Shown here: in pieces, positions 1-8,157 of the stretch | Layout of the letters: every line of letters begins with the position of its first letter | Numbering within the stretch: the first letter of the stretch is position 1 | From: an uncultured Oscillospiraceae bacterium | Lineage (GTDB): Bacteria; Bacillota; Clostridia; Oscillospirales; Ruminococcaceae | Assembly (NCBI GenBank): GCA_900542145.1 | Contig: UQMF01000004.1 | Span: forward strand, 102,813 to 166,812 | Reading direction: 5' to 3' | Length of the DNA: 64,000 nt | The notes under the pieces: model-generated | What the model was told of the DNA's origin: nothing | Seen by the model: the letters and a program-made list of their open reading frames with translations, nothing else | Database searches by the model: none | Program-made: the position numbers and the translations under genes

Positions 1-350
1 TGGAGCGCTTCAAGCGCAACGCTGTCCTTGCGCAGCTCTTTTATTTCAGCGGTCAGGCGCTGATTCTCCTCGGTCGCCCTTGCGCCCTTTTCAGCGGCGG
101 CGGTCATCTCGGAATTGCGCTTTGCAAGCGCGTCGCGCTCAGCGGAGGCAGTGTCAAGTTCGCCGAGTAAGTCCAGCACGGTGAACACGCACGCGTCCTC
201 CTTAGGGGCAGGGTTGTTCGGCATAAGCTTGCAGTATTCGGTTATGCGCCGGTCGGATTCCTCAGCCTGACGCCTCAGCGCCGCCGCGTCGTTTGTGCGG
301 AGATTATACGGCTTTCCGCAGATGGTTACCGTGACTTTTTCTTTAAGCAT
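1..350 (-). CDS. zapA: Cell division protein ZapA, C-terminus cut by window edge
   Basis: The visible 116 codons read MLKEKVTVTICGKPYNLR and then a long Glu/Ala/Lys-rich helix. A short beta-rich N-terminal domain (K-V-x-V-x-I-x-G-x-x-Y) followed by an antiparallel coiled coil is the ZapA layout. ZapA bundles FtsZ filaments at mid-cell. In Clostridia ZapA is about 90-190 residues, so the missing part is probably more coiled coil. The start ATG at 350 follows a purine-rich AAAGGGAA Shine-Dalgarno. It is divergent from mreB, so septation and elongation genes share one control region. The remainder lies outside the window. Confidence 0.8.
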   Translation of the reverse strand, partial: MLKEKVTVTICGKPYNLRTNDAAALRRQAEESDRRITEYCKLMPNNPAPKEDACVFTVLDLLGELDTASAERDALAKRNSEMTAAAEKGARATEENQRLTAEIKELRKDSVALEAL

Positions 351-429
351 ATCGTTTCCCTTTCTGACCCCACCCGGTCAAATAATATGATAACGCCCGC
401 TCACCCGGGCAGAAGTATACTCTGATTCT

Positions 430-458
430 ATTATACAGTATACTAAAGTTTATTGCAA
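430..458 (-). promoter_or_regulatory. Promoter for zapA
   Basis: On the minus strand TTGCAA (458-453), a 17-base spacer and TATAAT (435-430) form a near-consensus sigma-A promoter. It lies about 80 bases upstream of the zapA start. Confidence 0.75.
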
Positions 459-543
459 GTCCTTTTTTCAAAAAACCGCCATGGCGCAAAAGTATTTTTC
501 TTCCTGCGCGGAAATGGATAAGCTGCTGAAACGTATTACCGAA

Positions 544-569
544 AAATAGCCAAAAAATCCTGGCTATTT
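544..569. repeat. Inverted repeat between zapA and mreB
   Basis: AAATAGCCA (544-552) is complementary to TGGCTATTT (561-569) around an 8-base loop. It lies between the two divergent promoters. The minus-strand reading is followed by TTTTCGG, so it could slow polymerase, but no gene feeds it from that side. The rest of the 347-base gap holds only the two promoters. Confidence 0.4.
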
Positions 570-594
570 CGTGAATTTTTATGATAATAATGCA

Positions 595-623
595 TTGCGT
601 ACAGAGCACAATAATGCTATAAT
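595..623 (+). promoter_or_regulatory. Promoter for mreB operon
   Basis: TTGCGT (595-600), a 17-base spacer and TATAAT (618-623) with an extended -10 TG one base upstream. A second TATAAT at 624-629 directly follows. The start of mreB is 75 bases downstream. Confidence 0.75.
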
Positions 624-697
624 TATAATTGTACTATTATGTATAATTGCCCGTGCCGAAGCGCGGAAATCTTTAATATATTCACGGAGGAACCACA

Positions 698-1717
698 ATG
701 TTTGGAATGACCAAGGATATCGGTATCGACTTAGGAACAGCGAATACGCTGGTATATATGAGAGGAAAGGGAATCATTATCCGCGAGCCGTCCGTCGTTG
801 CAGTGGACAAGAAGCTCCAGTGCGTGCGCTACGTCGGTCAGGAGGCGAAGGACGTCATCGGACGTACCCCCGGCTCCATCGTTGCAGTGCGCCCCCTCAA
901 GGACGGCGTTATTGCGGACTTCGACATGACCTCCAGCATGCTGGAGCAGTTCATCAAGAAGGCGCTCAGGGGACGCGGCAAGGCACGCGTTATCATCTGC
1001 ATTCCCTCCGGAGTTACAGAGGTAGAGCGCCGCGCCGTTAAGGAAGCAGCGCAGAACGCCGGTGCGAAGCGCGTTTCCATCATCGAGGAGCCTATGGCTG
1101 CGGCTATCGGCGCAGGACTCCCCGTGGCGGAACCTGTCGGCAGCATGATAGTCGATATCGGCGGCGGCACCAGCGAGGTTGCGATCATCTCCCTGGGCGG
1201 TATCGTAACCGCGCGCTCTGTAAGAGTTGCCGGTGACGAGTTTGATTCCGCGATAATCAACTACATCAAGAAGAAGTACAATCTGCTCATCGGTGAGCGC
1301 ACCGCTGAGAACATCAAGGTCGGAATCGGCTCCGCATATAAGACCGGCGACACCGAGCCGGTAATGGACATCAAGGGACGTAACCTGCTCAACGGACTTC
1401 CCGAGAACATCACCGTCACCAGCGAGGAGATACGCGAGGCTATTTCCGAGCCGCTTTCCCACGTCATCGACGCCATCAAGACCACACTGGAGAAGACTCC
1501 GCCTGAGCTTGCTGCGGATATTATCGAATCCGGTATCATGCTCGCCGGCGGCGGCGCGCTTCTGAAGGGGCTTGACCAGCTTATCCACGAGGAAACCGGC
1601 ATGCCCGTCAAGATCGCGGAGCGTCCCCTGGACTGCGTTGCGGACGGAACCGGTAAGGTGCTCGAGAACATCGACAAGCTCGAGGACGTTCTCAGCGAGG
1701 ACGAGAATATCTACTGA
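698..1717 (+). CDS. mreB: Rod-shape actin homologue MreB
   Basis: This 339-residue protein has the MreB/actin-fold hallmarks: phosphate-1 loop DIGIDLGTANTLVY at residues 6-19, phosphate-2 VDIGGGTSEVAI around 150, and the adenosine loop IMLAGGGALLKGLD near 280. MreB polymerises under the membrane and steers lateral wall synthesis with MreC, MreD, RodA and a class B PBP. GGAGG at 686-690 sets the start. It heads mreB-mreC-mreD-PBP, the classic elongasome order. Length is normal for the family. Confidence 0.97.
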   Translation: MFGMTKDIGIDLGTANTLVYMRGKGIIIREPSVVAVDKKLQCVRYVGQEAKDVIGRTPGSIVAVRPLKDGVIADFDMTSSMLEQFIKKALRGRGKARVIICIPSGVTEVERRAVKEAAQNAGAKRVSIIEEPMAAAIGAGLPVAEPVGSMIVDIGGGTSEVAIISLGGIVTARSVRVAGDEFDSAIINYIKKKYNLLIGERTAENIKVGIGSAYKTGDTEPVMDIKGRNLLNGLPENITVTSEEIREAISEPLSHVIDAIKTTLEKTPPELAADIIESGIMLAGGGALLKGLDQLIHEETGMPVKIAERPLDCVADGTGKVLENIDKLEDVLSEDENIY

Positions 1718-1755
1718 TCTTACCCCACCGGAATTAAAGAGAATCAACAACATCT

Positions 1756-2634
1756 ATGAAAGAGTTTTTTCACAGCGTCAAGTTCAAAATACTAATATGC
1801 ATTGCGGCGCTGCTGCTGGGACTCATGACCTATGTCGCGGTGGCAGCCGGTACACAGACCCTGCCCGAGCAGGTGATAAATACGGTGACATATCCGTTCG
1901 TCACCGCGGCAAACGCCATTTCCAACGGCGTGAACGGATTCATAGACAAGTGGGTGAACGCTGACACCTACAAGAATCAGAACGACGAGCTGCGCGAACT
2001 TGTGTCGCAGATGTACGAGCGCTCTGCGGATTACGAGGAGCTCCAGCGTGAGAACGAGCAGCTCCGTGAAATGCTCGACCTCAGCAAGGAACACAAGGAT
2101 TTCGTGTTCTCGGAACCTTGCAGCATTATCGCAAGGAACGCCAACGATATCTACGGCGGCTTCACCATTAATCAGGGGAGCAATTCCGGGATTTCGCTCA
2201 ACGACCCGGTGATCACCTCCGTGGGACTTATCGGCAGGGTCACCGAAATCGCCGGCAACTATTCCAAGGTGTCCACGATACTTTCGCCCCAGGTGAATGT
2301 CGGAGTCTACACGCTGCGCACCAAGGCGACCGGCGTTATTGAGAACGACCTTTCCACCGCGGAAAACAAGCAGTGCCTGATGAGCCAGATACTCAAGGAC
2401 GCGGACATAGTTCCGGGGGACGTGATAGTCACCGCCGGTCAGAGCGGACTGTTCCCGGAGGGACTGATGGTCGGCACCGTCAAGGAGGTCTACAACGACT
2501 CCAACGGGCTTTCCAAGCATGCGATAATTGAGCCGATGGAGGATTGCTTCGCAGTTACCTCAGCGTATGCGGTCATTGACTTTGACGGCAAGGGATTATC
2601 CTTTGACACCGGGGATCAGGGGGCGGCATGGTAA
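1756..2634 (+). CDS. mreC: Cell-shape protein MreC
   Basis: The 292-residue product has a short cytoplasmic start, one membrane helix (about 12-32), a coiled coil with the pattern ELRELVSQMYERS at about 75-110, and then the beta-barrel MreC domain (SIIARNAND, DPVITSVGLIGRV, GDVIVTAGQSGLFPEGL). MreC is an extracellular scaffold linking MreB and MreD to the PBP. The Shine-Dalgarno is weak and the gene sits 38 bases after mreB, so translation may partly depend on mreB transcription and coupling. The end overlaps mreD by 7 bases. Confidence 0.95.
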   Translation: MKEFFHSVKFKILICIAALLLGLMTYVAVAAGTQTLPEQVINTVTYPFVTAANAISNGVNGFIDKWVNADTYKNQNDELRELVSQMYERSADYEELQRENEQLREMLDLSKEHKDFVFSEPCSIIARNANDIYGGFTINQGSNSGISLNDPVITSVGLIGRVTEIAGNYSKVSTILSPQVNVGVYTLRTKATGVIENDLSTAENKQCLMSQILKDADIVPGDVIVTAGQSGLFPEGLMVGTVKEVYNDSNGLSKHAIIEPMEDCFAVTSAYAVIDFDGKGLSFDTGDQGAAW

Positions 2635-3215
2635 AAAAAATATCCCGTATCAAGGCACGCACCAGAAGGGCGAGGCTGCGCGGCTTCCTGCGCTGGCTGT
2701 GCTATTCGCTGGTGCTGCTTTTGTTCTATCTGTGGGAGGTCGCGCCGCTGATCAGAGGGTGGTGTCCGCTTCTCATAATCCCCCTTGCGACGGCTGTCGC
2801 GATGTTCGAGGGAGAGTTCGCCGCAGGCGTATTCGGCGTATTCTGCGGCTTTATGCTGGATATCGCCAGCGGTACCCTCATCGGATTCTCGTCCCTGTGG
2901 CTGCTGGCGGCGTGCCCGACCATTTCCCTGCTGGGGCAGTTTTGGCTGAAAAGAAGCTGGGTGACGCACCTGGTTATGAATACGATCACGGTTATCCTGA
3001 TCTGCGGTCTGGATTTTCTGTTCCTTCACTGGGTGTGGGAGCGTGAGCTTTCCGGAATTTCGTTCATGCACTCCCTGCTGCCGGCGTATTTGTGGGCAAT
3101 TGCGCTTTCGCTGCCGGTTTATCTGTTGGTTCGGTTTATATCGATGAGCTTCCGTCCGAAGGAGGAGCGCCGCCTTGAGGAGGCGGTCGCTGACAGTTCA
3201 GACGAAGAAGAATGA
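2628..3215 (+). CDS. mreD: Rod-shape membrane protein MreD
   Basis: A 195-residue, strongly hydrophobic protein with about five membrane helices. The family-typical FxGxxxDxxSGTxxGF stretch is seen as FCGFMLDIASGTLIGF near residues 77-92. The start codon lies inside the end of mreC, so translation is coupled. Charged residues at both ends (KKISRIKARTRR and a C-terminal Glu/Asp-rich tail) face the cytoplasm. The assignment rests on hydropathy, that motif and gene order. Confidence 0.92.
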   Translation: MVKKISRIKARTRRARLRGFLRWLCYSLVLLLFYLWEVAPLIRGWCPLLIIPLATAVAMFEGEFAAGVFGVFCGFMLDIASGTLIGFSSLWLLAACPTISLLGQFWLKRSWVTHLVMNTITVILICGLDFLFLHWVWERELSGISFMHSLLPAYLWAIALSLPVYLLVRFISMSFRPKEERRLEEAVADSSDEEE

Positions 3216-3246
3216 GCTTTTATGCTGAATTGCTTTTGGTGATATT

Positions 3247-5367
3247 ATGTCTAAATTTTCAAACGTGTTCCGGTCGGCAGTCCTTGCCTCCCTTGTAATC
3301 GCGGCTGCGTTCCTGTGCGGACTCCGCCTGCTGGAGATACAGATAGCTGACGGCGGAAAATACCTTGCCATGACGCAGAATTCCTACACCGCACAGCAGG
3401 ATATTGAGGCGGCACGGGGAAAGATCGCCGACAGCACCGGAAAGATACTCAACACCAATCAGCTGAATTGCAGCGTGAATCTCCAGAAAGCCAGCCTTAT
3501 CGCAGGCACAGAAAACGAGGTTATTTACCGCATTCTGTCCGTGCTCACCGACAAGGGCGAGGAGTGGAATGAGTCCCTGCCCATCACTCGCACGCAGCCT
3601 TATCAGTTCCAGGCTGACCGCGAGAACGCGGTGGATTCCCTTAAAATGCGTCTGGGTCTTGGTGTTTACGCCACCGTGGACAACTGCGTGAATGCGCTGT
3701 ACGAAAACTACGACATTTCCGACAAGTACGAGGAGCCCATGCGGAGGTACATCGCCGGAGTGCGCTACGAGATGGATCTGATGGATTTCAACTATCAGAA
3801 CAAATACGAGATCGCTTCCGGGCTGTCCAGTGACACCGTGCTGGAGCTGAAGGAGCTTTCCGCGCTTATGCCGGGCATGGAGATATCCGAGGGCTGGGAC
3901 CGTATCTACCTTGACGGAACCACCGCGCCCCACCTGAGAGGGACAGTCGGCGCGATATCCGCGGAAAAGTACGCTCAGCTGAAGAGCGCAGGCTACACCA
4001 TGAACGACATCATCGGCACCTCCGGAATAGAATCCGCGCTGGAAAGCACGCTTCGCGGCGAGCGCGGCACCCGGGAGATCACCCGGGATTCCAACGGCGT
4101 GAAGATTTCCGACGAGATAATCAAGGAGCCGCAGGCAGGCAACTCCGTCATGCTTACCATTGATTCGGATTTCCAGAACATGGTGGTGGATATCCTGCAA
4201 TACCACATGGACTTCCTGCATTCGCCGTACTACACCACCGCGATGGACGCGAACCTCCGCGGAAAGGACACCGAGGTAGGCTCTGCGGTAGTGCTGGACG
4301 TCAAGGACGGCTCGGTGCTTGCGATGGCGACCATTCCGGGATACGACCTGAACGACCTCGTGGAGGATTACGGCTCGGTGCTCAACGCCAAGAATTCGCC
4401 GCTGCTGAACCGTGCGATAAACGGTGAATACCGTCCCGGCTCCACGTTCAAGACCATCACCGCCACCGCCGGACTTGCGGACGGTGTGATAGACGCCTCC
4501 ACCACGATAACCTGCGGAGGACGATACCAGTATTACGCGCCGAGCTACACTCCGGGCTGTACGGGGGTTCACGGGGCGATCACGGTGCAGTTCGGTCTGA
4601 AGCATTCCTGCAATATATTCTTCTACGAAACCGCGCGCCGGCTCGGAATCGACCGGCTGGACTACTGGGCGGAGAAGTTCGGCATAGGGCAGGACCTCGG
4701 ATTCGAGATACCGATGTCCACCGGGCGCATGACCTCGCCGGAGCTTTTTGAGAAGCTCGGGATAGAGTGGAATGCCAGTGATACGATACAGGCAGGAATC
4801 GGTCAGTCGGAAACGCTTCTGACGCCGCTGCACCTGGCGACCCAGGCAATGACCATCGCGAATAACGGCGTGAGATACCGTCCGCACATCGTGAAGGCAG
4901 TGTACAATTACGATTTCACCGAGCTTATCAGCGAAACCCAGCCGGAGGTCATGGAGGATTTCTCCGAAGGAATGGAATCCGTGTTCTATGAGGTGAAGGA
5001 GGGCATGAAGCGAGTAAGCGAGAACGCGAATTTCCTGCTGGACGGCGGCTGGTACAACATCTACGACTACAAGGGCATAGGCAAGGAGAATGTCTGCACC
5101 AAGACGGGTACTCCGGAGGTCATCGCGATGACCAAGTTCAACTCCACCATCGTGGGATTCTACCCGGCGGACGACCCCGAGATCGCATTCGGAATATGCC
5201 TTGAGAACAGTGAATACAGCCGACATGTTGCCTGCAACATAATTTCCGCCTACGTTACCGGAAAGTTCGAGCCGGTTTACGACGAGGACGGCAACGCTAT
5301 GTATCCCCTCGGGGAATCCAACCGCGCAAAGCAGCAGGCAGCGGAACAGAATAACAGCGAACAATAA
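3247..5367 (+). CDS. Class B penicillin-binding protein (PBP2/SpoVD type transpeptidase)
   Basis: The 706-residue protein has one N-terminal membrane helix (residues 9-29), a dimerisation/pedestal region and a C-terminal transpeptidase domain. The three active-site motifs are visible: STFK with nucleophile S399, SCN at 454-456 and KTG at 619-621. As the fourth gene of the mre cluster it is probably the elongation transpeptidase that cross-links peptidoglycan (PBP2/MrdA-like), but SpoVD-type PBPs look similar. The C-terminus is Gln/Asn-rich (EQNNSEQ). A strong terminator follows, so the operon ends here. Confidence 0.93.
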   Translation: MSKFSNVFRSAVLASLVIAAAFLCGLRLLEIQIADGGKYLAMTQNSYTAQQDIEAARGKIADSTGKILNTNQLNCSVNLQKASLIAGTENEVIYRILSVLTDKGEEWNESLPITRTQPYQFQADRENAVDSLKMRLGLGVYATVDNCVNALYENYDISDKYEEPMRRYIAGVRYEMDLMDFNYQNKYEIASGLSSDTVLELKELSALMPGMEISEGWDRIYLDGTTAPHLRGTVGAISAEKYAQLKSAGYTMNDIIGTSGIESALESTLRGERGTREITRDSNGVKISDEIIKEPQAGNSVMLTIDSDFQNMVVDILQYHMDFLHSPYYTTAMDANLRGKDTEVGSAVVLDVKDGSVLAMATIPGYDLNDLVEDYGSVLNAKNSPLLNRAINGEYRPGSTFKTITATAGLADGVIDASTTITCGGRYQYYAPSYTPGCTGVHGAITVQFGLKHSCNIFFYETARRLGIDRLDYWAEKFGIGQDLGFEIPMSTGRMTSPELFEKLGIEWNASDTIQAGIGQSETLLTPLHLATQAMTIANNGVRYRPHIVKAVYNYDFTELISETQPEVMEDFSEGMESVFYEVKEGMKRVSENANFLLDGGWYNIYDYKGIGKENVCTKTGTPEVIAMTKFNSTIVGFYPADDPEIAFGICLENSEYSRHVACNIISAYVTGKFEPVYDEDGNAMYPLGESNRAKQQAAEQNNSEQ

Positions 5368-5370
5368 AAA

Positions 5371-5400
5371 AACGCCGCGCTCAATAAAGAGTGCGGCGTT
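5371..5400. terminator. Bidirectional terminator after the mre operon
   Basis: AACGCCGCGCTC (5371-5382) pairs with GAGTGCGGCGTT (5389-5400) with one G-U pair. A-tracts lie on the left and T-rich bases on the right, so it can serve the PBP gene and the convergent small genes at 5435-5757. Confidence 0.85.
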
Positions 5401-5434
5401 TGCTGTCCCGGGGACCCCGATGTCCCGTGGGACG

Positions 5435-5584
5435 TCAGCCAATTCCGTTGTTCAGACGGCTTGAAACTGAGGTTAGTGCGTATACAAAAGGAGGTAATTC
5501 TGTTAATCGTGCCGTCGATTTGTCGGCGGCGAGTGCGTCCGGCGTCAGCGATTCTTCATCATGAAAAATGCGTTCGTCGTTCAT
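5435..5584 (-). CDS. Hypothetical 49-residue protein coupled to the DUF1540 gene
   Basis: This short ORF starts MNDERIFHDEESLTPDALA and ends SSRLNNGIG. Its ATG overlaps the TGA of the upstream DUF1540 gene (TGATG), which is the usual sign of translational coupling. It has an acidic, hydrophilic first half and no membrane segment or cysteines. I do not recognise a family. Convergent terminator 5371-5400 lies just downstream. Whether it is real depends on conservation of the pair in relatives. Confidence 0.5.
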   Translation of the reverse strand: MNDERIFHDEESLTPDALAADKSTARLTELPPFVYALTSVSSRLNNGIG

Positions 5585-5757
5585 CAGGACTGCTTCATCT
5601 TGAAGGACAGGCAGTCTGTGCACTGACATACGGTAGGATCAGCTTCGTGAGTTCCTACCTCTATCTTGTCGAGGGAGCAGTAATCCTCGCAGCAGCAGTG
5701 ATGCTCGCAGTTGTGGATAGTACAGCCGATATGCTTGTTTGCAAATTCAGTTCCCAT
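5584..5757 (-). CDS. DUF1540-type small cysteine-rich protein
   Basis: The 57-residue product contains CTIHNCEHHCC, CSLDKIEVG, CQCTDCLSF. This matches the DUF1540 pattern (C-x-V-x-x-C-x-H/Y, then I-x-V-G, then paired cysteines), a small presumed metal-binding module common in Clostridia. Function is unknown. The start MGTEFANKHIG is chosen because AGAAAGGA lies about 10 bases upstream. A longer reading frame exists upstream but lacks a Shine-Dalgarno. Eight cysteines and several histidines suggest zinc or iron binding (inference). Confidence 0.8.
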   Translation of the reverse strand: MGTEFANKHIGCTIHNCEHHCCCEDYCSLDKIEVGTHEADPTVCQCTDCLSFKMKQS

Positions 5758-5857
5758 TATGATCATTCCTTTCTGATTGAAAAAACGCGGTCTTGTTGCC
5801 GCACATATATTATCTGCGGTATGCACTCATATATTCCTGCGGAAATATTTTACATGC

Positions 5858-5886
5858 TTGACAGCTTAGTTTTTTTGTGCTATCAT
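5858..5886 (+). promoter_or_regulatory. Promoter for the gene at 5918
   Basis: TTGACA (5858-5863), 17 bases, TATCAT (5881-5886) with an extended TG one base before it. The coding start is 32 bases downstream. Confidence 0.8.
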
Positions 5887-5917
5887 TATAGAAAAGTAAT
5901 ATCTGTGAGGTGTCGCC

Positions 5918-6547
5918 ATGGAACAAAATCTCAGCAATGAAAAAAAGCTCGTCCGCCGCGGAAGCTTCCGCATGGCATACAACAACGAAGGAACGCTGCT
6001 CATTGGCTGTATTGTCGCAGCAGTGCTGTGTGTGCTGATGTTTATTGTGGGACTGGTGCTTTTTGGCGCGCCAGAGGACTTCATGGGATTCATGTGCACT
6101 TTCTTCTGGCTTATTCCGGCGGTGGTATGCGTGCTGTGTATCCCGGTGATGATCTATGGCAGGAACTGTTCCTACAACGCCGGGGCAACCGAACTGGAGG
6201 TGAAAACTCCCCGGGGCAGCGATTACCTCTATTACAGCGACGTTTCCGAGGTCATCTACAAGCCGTCGTTCCTTTTCGGCAAGCCGCGTGGACTCCTGAT
6301 AACCGTTGTGACCGGCGTGCGGGATTTCACGTTCCGGTATATATATGACGGCGAGGAATTGAGAAAACCGGAGCATACTCCGTTTTACCTGCTGGAGGTG
6401 AACTCCGGACTGCGCAAGCCGGAAAAGGACGATCCGGAATTCGCCGCCGCCATCATGTCCCAGTTCGCGGTGATGAAGGAAAAGCAGGACGACAGGGTGT
6501 CAAAAAAGCGCCCGAAAAAGACGTGGAAAAATATGTTCGGTGACTGA
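5918..6547 (+). CDS. Two-helix membrane protein of unknown function
   Basis: A 209-residue protein. Residues about 27-50 and 58-81 are hydrophobic helices. The remainder is a cytoplasmic domain with strands such as TELEVKTPRGSDYLYYSDVSEVIYK, resembling the bacterial PH-like fold that often follows paired helices. The C-terminus is basic (KKRPKKTWKNMFGD). No enzyme motif is visible. It has its own strong promoter and no obvious operon partner, and converges on the microprotein gene at 6592-6714. The PH-like suggestion is an inference from the strand pattern only. Confidence 0.75.
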   Translation: MEQNLSNEKKLVRRGSFRMAYNNEGTLLIGCIVAAVLCVLMFIVGLVLFGAPEDFMGFMCTFFWLIPAVVCVLCIPVMIYGRNCSYNAGATELEVKTPRGSDYLYYSDVSEVIYKPSFLFGKPRGLLITVVTGVRDFTFRYIYDGEELRKPEHTPFYLLEVNSGLRKPEKDDPEFAAAIMSQFAVMKEKQDDRVSKKRPKKTWKNMFGD

Positions 6548-6550
6548 AAA

Positions 6551-6575
6551 GATCCCCGGGAAGTTCCCGGGGATC
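6551..6575 (-). terminator. Convergent terminator hairpin
   Basis: A 12-base arm GATCCCCGGGAA (6551-6562) pairs with TTCCCGGGGATC (6564-6575). Read on the minus strand it runs straight into TTTTC, so it best terminates the microprotein gene. On the plus strand it may also end the gene at 5918. Confidence 0.75.
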
Positions 6576-6591
6576 CGCTGTTTTCAGAGGG

Positions 6592-6714
6592 TCATCTCTG
6601 GTTCTGACCCTGCTGGTTCTGTCTGTTCTGACCGTTCTGGTTCTGGCGGTTCTGACCCTGCTGATTCTGACGGTTCTGCTGATTCTGCTGGTTCTGATTG
6701 TTCTGTTCGGACAT
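6592..6714 (-). CDS. 40-residue Gln/Asn-rich microprotein
   Basis: On the minus strand a very strong Shine-Dalgarno (CCAGGAGG) lies 8 bases before ATG, followed by 40 codons and TGA. The product begins MSEQNNQNQQNQQNR and ends NQQGQNQR. About three quarters of its residues are Gln or Asn, the rest mostly Gly and Arg spaced at 5-8 residues. No folded domain is possible at that composition. It may be a disordered or self-associating peptide. The codons are mixed (CAG with AAC and AAT), so this is not a simple nucleotide repeat. Bounded by terminator 6551-6575. Confidence 0.65.
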   Translation of the reverse strand: MSEQNNQNQQNQQNRQNQQGQNRQNQNGQNRQNQQGQNQR

Positions 6715-6808
6715 TATATTTTCCTCCTGGAGTGATTCTCCGTGAAATTTCCGGCTTTTCGCCGCAGAAATATTGTGTCCGGTTTATGTTCTATTATTCT
6801 GGAAATTT

Positions 6809-8056
6809 TTACTTATCCCAGTATGCATTTACGATGTCCCAGCATTCGTCGCCCGGAGAATGCGCCACGATGTAATCAAGGAAAATCTGCTCGTTTTCCG
6901 GTGATTTATTGCGCAGGAGCGTCTTGAATGCTTCGGAATTCGGCAGGTCGTGGCGGTCGGCGGCGATTATTTTCCTGGCGATACGCTCAGCAAGGTCCGG
7001 GTCGTGGAATCTGTTATACTCCATGACTTTGCGGATTTCGGCGTGATCGTCGCTGCTGTTCGAATTGATCTTGGATTCTATAAGCTCGTCCGTTATCTGA
7101 GTGCACTGAAGGTCCGCGGCGTAAATGCCGGTAAGTTCCGACAGGGTAGGGTAGATTTCGGATTTTCCCTTATAACGCAGCGCATTCCCCGTGATAAGGC
7201 GGAATTCCTCGGGCTGTAGTCCCTGCTTTCTCACTGAAAACTGGGGTGATTCATCAAGCTGGGAAGCGTCAATACTCAGTGCGGAGAAGCATGCGGTTTG
7301 TTCGATTTTTTCCCGGGTATTGACGTCAAAGCGGCAGCTTTTGCCTGTCATTCCAATGATGGTCAGGCAGTTCAGTGGGATTCCCAGCTGAGCCGCCGCG
7401 GCCGCCTTGTGGTGCCCGTCTAGCAGCGCGCTGATAAATCCGGCTTCGTGGTATGCTATGCCGTGCGGCTTTTTTCCGCAGCGGAATTCATCGACATAGT
7501 ACTGCACGCGTTCATCGTTCAGCAGATCGTCTGACTGGGTGGGATACAGATACGCCGGGAAGCTGTTCACAGCCGTTAGGAATTCATGATCGTAGCAGCA
7601 ATCGCATGTAGCCTGCATGCTCGTAAGTTCGTTCGGGATATCATAGAAGAACCTGCCCTCGCCGTCCGTCGGGTAATGCGGCACGTCCGCCAGGACGTAA
7701 TACCCGTCGCTCAGCAGCCCCAGGAGCGGACTCAGCTGCTCCGCTGCCGCGCGGATATCCGTGAATTCCCCGTTCACGGTCTGGCGTACCTGCTCGACTT
7801 CGGCGCAGGAGATGTTCTCGATTCCGTATCCTGCCGCCAGTAGTCCGGAGCATGTCGAGCATACCGGCAGCAAAGCCTGCACCAACGGCTTTTCGTTCAG
7901 GAGCAGGTGGGAGAATGTATGATAATAATCCTCGTCCTCTTCGCCGCAGCGGCGGGTGAGCGAGGCTTTACCGTTTATTACGCGCAGAAGTACTGCTGAA
8001 TCGCACCAGGGATATCCGGCTGCGTCTATCTCGCGTATTACTTTTATGTCTGGCAT
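6809..8056 (-). CDS. Unknown protein with ParB-like DGHHK motif
   Basis: The 415-residue protein is soluble. LLDGHHKAAAAAQLG at residues 211-225 matches the ParB/sulfiredoxin-like signature (x-DGHHR-x-x-A) and is preceded by a conserved-looking GKKPHGIAYHEAG. CSTC (66-69) and CDCC (151-154) could form a zinc site. The C-terminal part is helical. ParB-like folds include nucleases and CTP-dependent switches, and nothing here says which role applies. It is monocistronic with its own consensus promoter and a GAGGAGG Shine-Dalgarno. No partner gene is adjacent. Confidence 0.65.
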   Translation of the reverse strand: MPDIKVIREIDAAGYPWCDSAVLLRVINGKASLTRRCGEEDEDYYHTFSHLLLNEKPLVQALLPVCSTCSGLLAAGYGIENISCAEVEQVRQTVNGEFTDIRAAAEQLSPLLGLLSDGYYVLADVPHYPTDGEGRFFYDIPNELTSMQATCDCCYDHEFLTAVNSFPAYLYPTQSDDLLNDERVQYYVDEFRCGKKPHGIAYHEAGFISALLDGHHKAAAAAQLGIPLNCLTIIGMTGKSCRFDVNTREKIEQTACFSALSIDASQLDESPQFSVRKQGLQPEEFRLITGNALRYKGKSEIYPTLSELTGIYAADLQCTQITDELIESKINSNSSDDHAEIRKVMEYNRFHDPDLAERIARKIIAADRHDLPNSEAFKTLLRNKSPENEQIFLDYIVAHSPGDECWDIVNAYWDK

Positions 8057-8079
8057 TATATCCCTCCTCGCATAATATT

Positions 8080-8108
8080 ATAATAGCATAAAAAACGTGT
8101 GATGTCAA
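8080..8108 (-). promoter_or_regulatory. Promoter for the DGHHK-motif gene
   Basis: Minus-strand TTGACA (8108-8103), 17 bases, TATTAT (8085-8080), extended TG one base upstream. It sits directly behind the gpmI terminator. Confidence 0.8.
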
Positions 8109-8113
8109 TAGAA

Positions 8114-8141
8114 AAGCGCCCCGGAATTTACCGGAGCGCTT
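8114..8141 (-). terminator. Terminator after gpmI
   Basis: AAGCGCTCCGG and CCGGGGCGCTT (minus strand, 8141-8131 and 8124-8114) form an 11-base stem followed by TTCT. Confidence 0.75.
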
Positions 8142-8157
8142 CTTGTTATTCTGATCA

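Noticed and set aside
731..1753. 340-codon ORF antisense to mreB
   Set aside because: Composition shadow of a certain gene. High-GC third positions keep the opposite strand open; no Shine-Dalgarno or family.
3259..5442. 727-codon ORF antisense to the PBP gene
   Set aside because: Opposite a protein with all three transpeptidase motifs; low-complexity Val/Arg/His composition typical of shadows.
5486..5497. Perfect AAAGGAGGTAA ribosome site on the plus strand
   Set aside because: Only a GTG 15 bases on, with a frame that crosses two minus-strand genes. The match falls in the coding sequence of the 49-residue ORF (LPPFVY codons).
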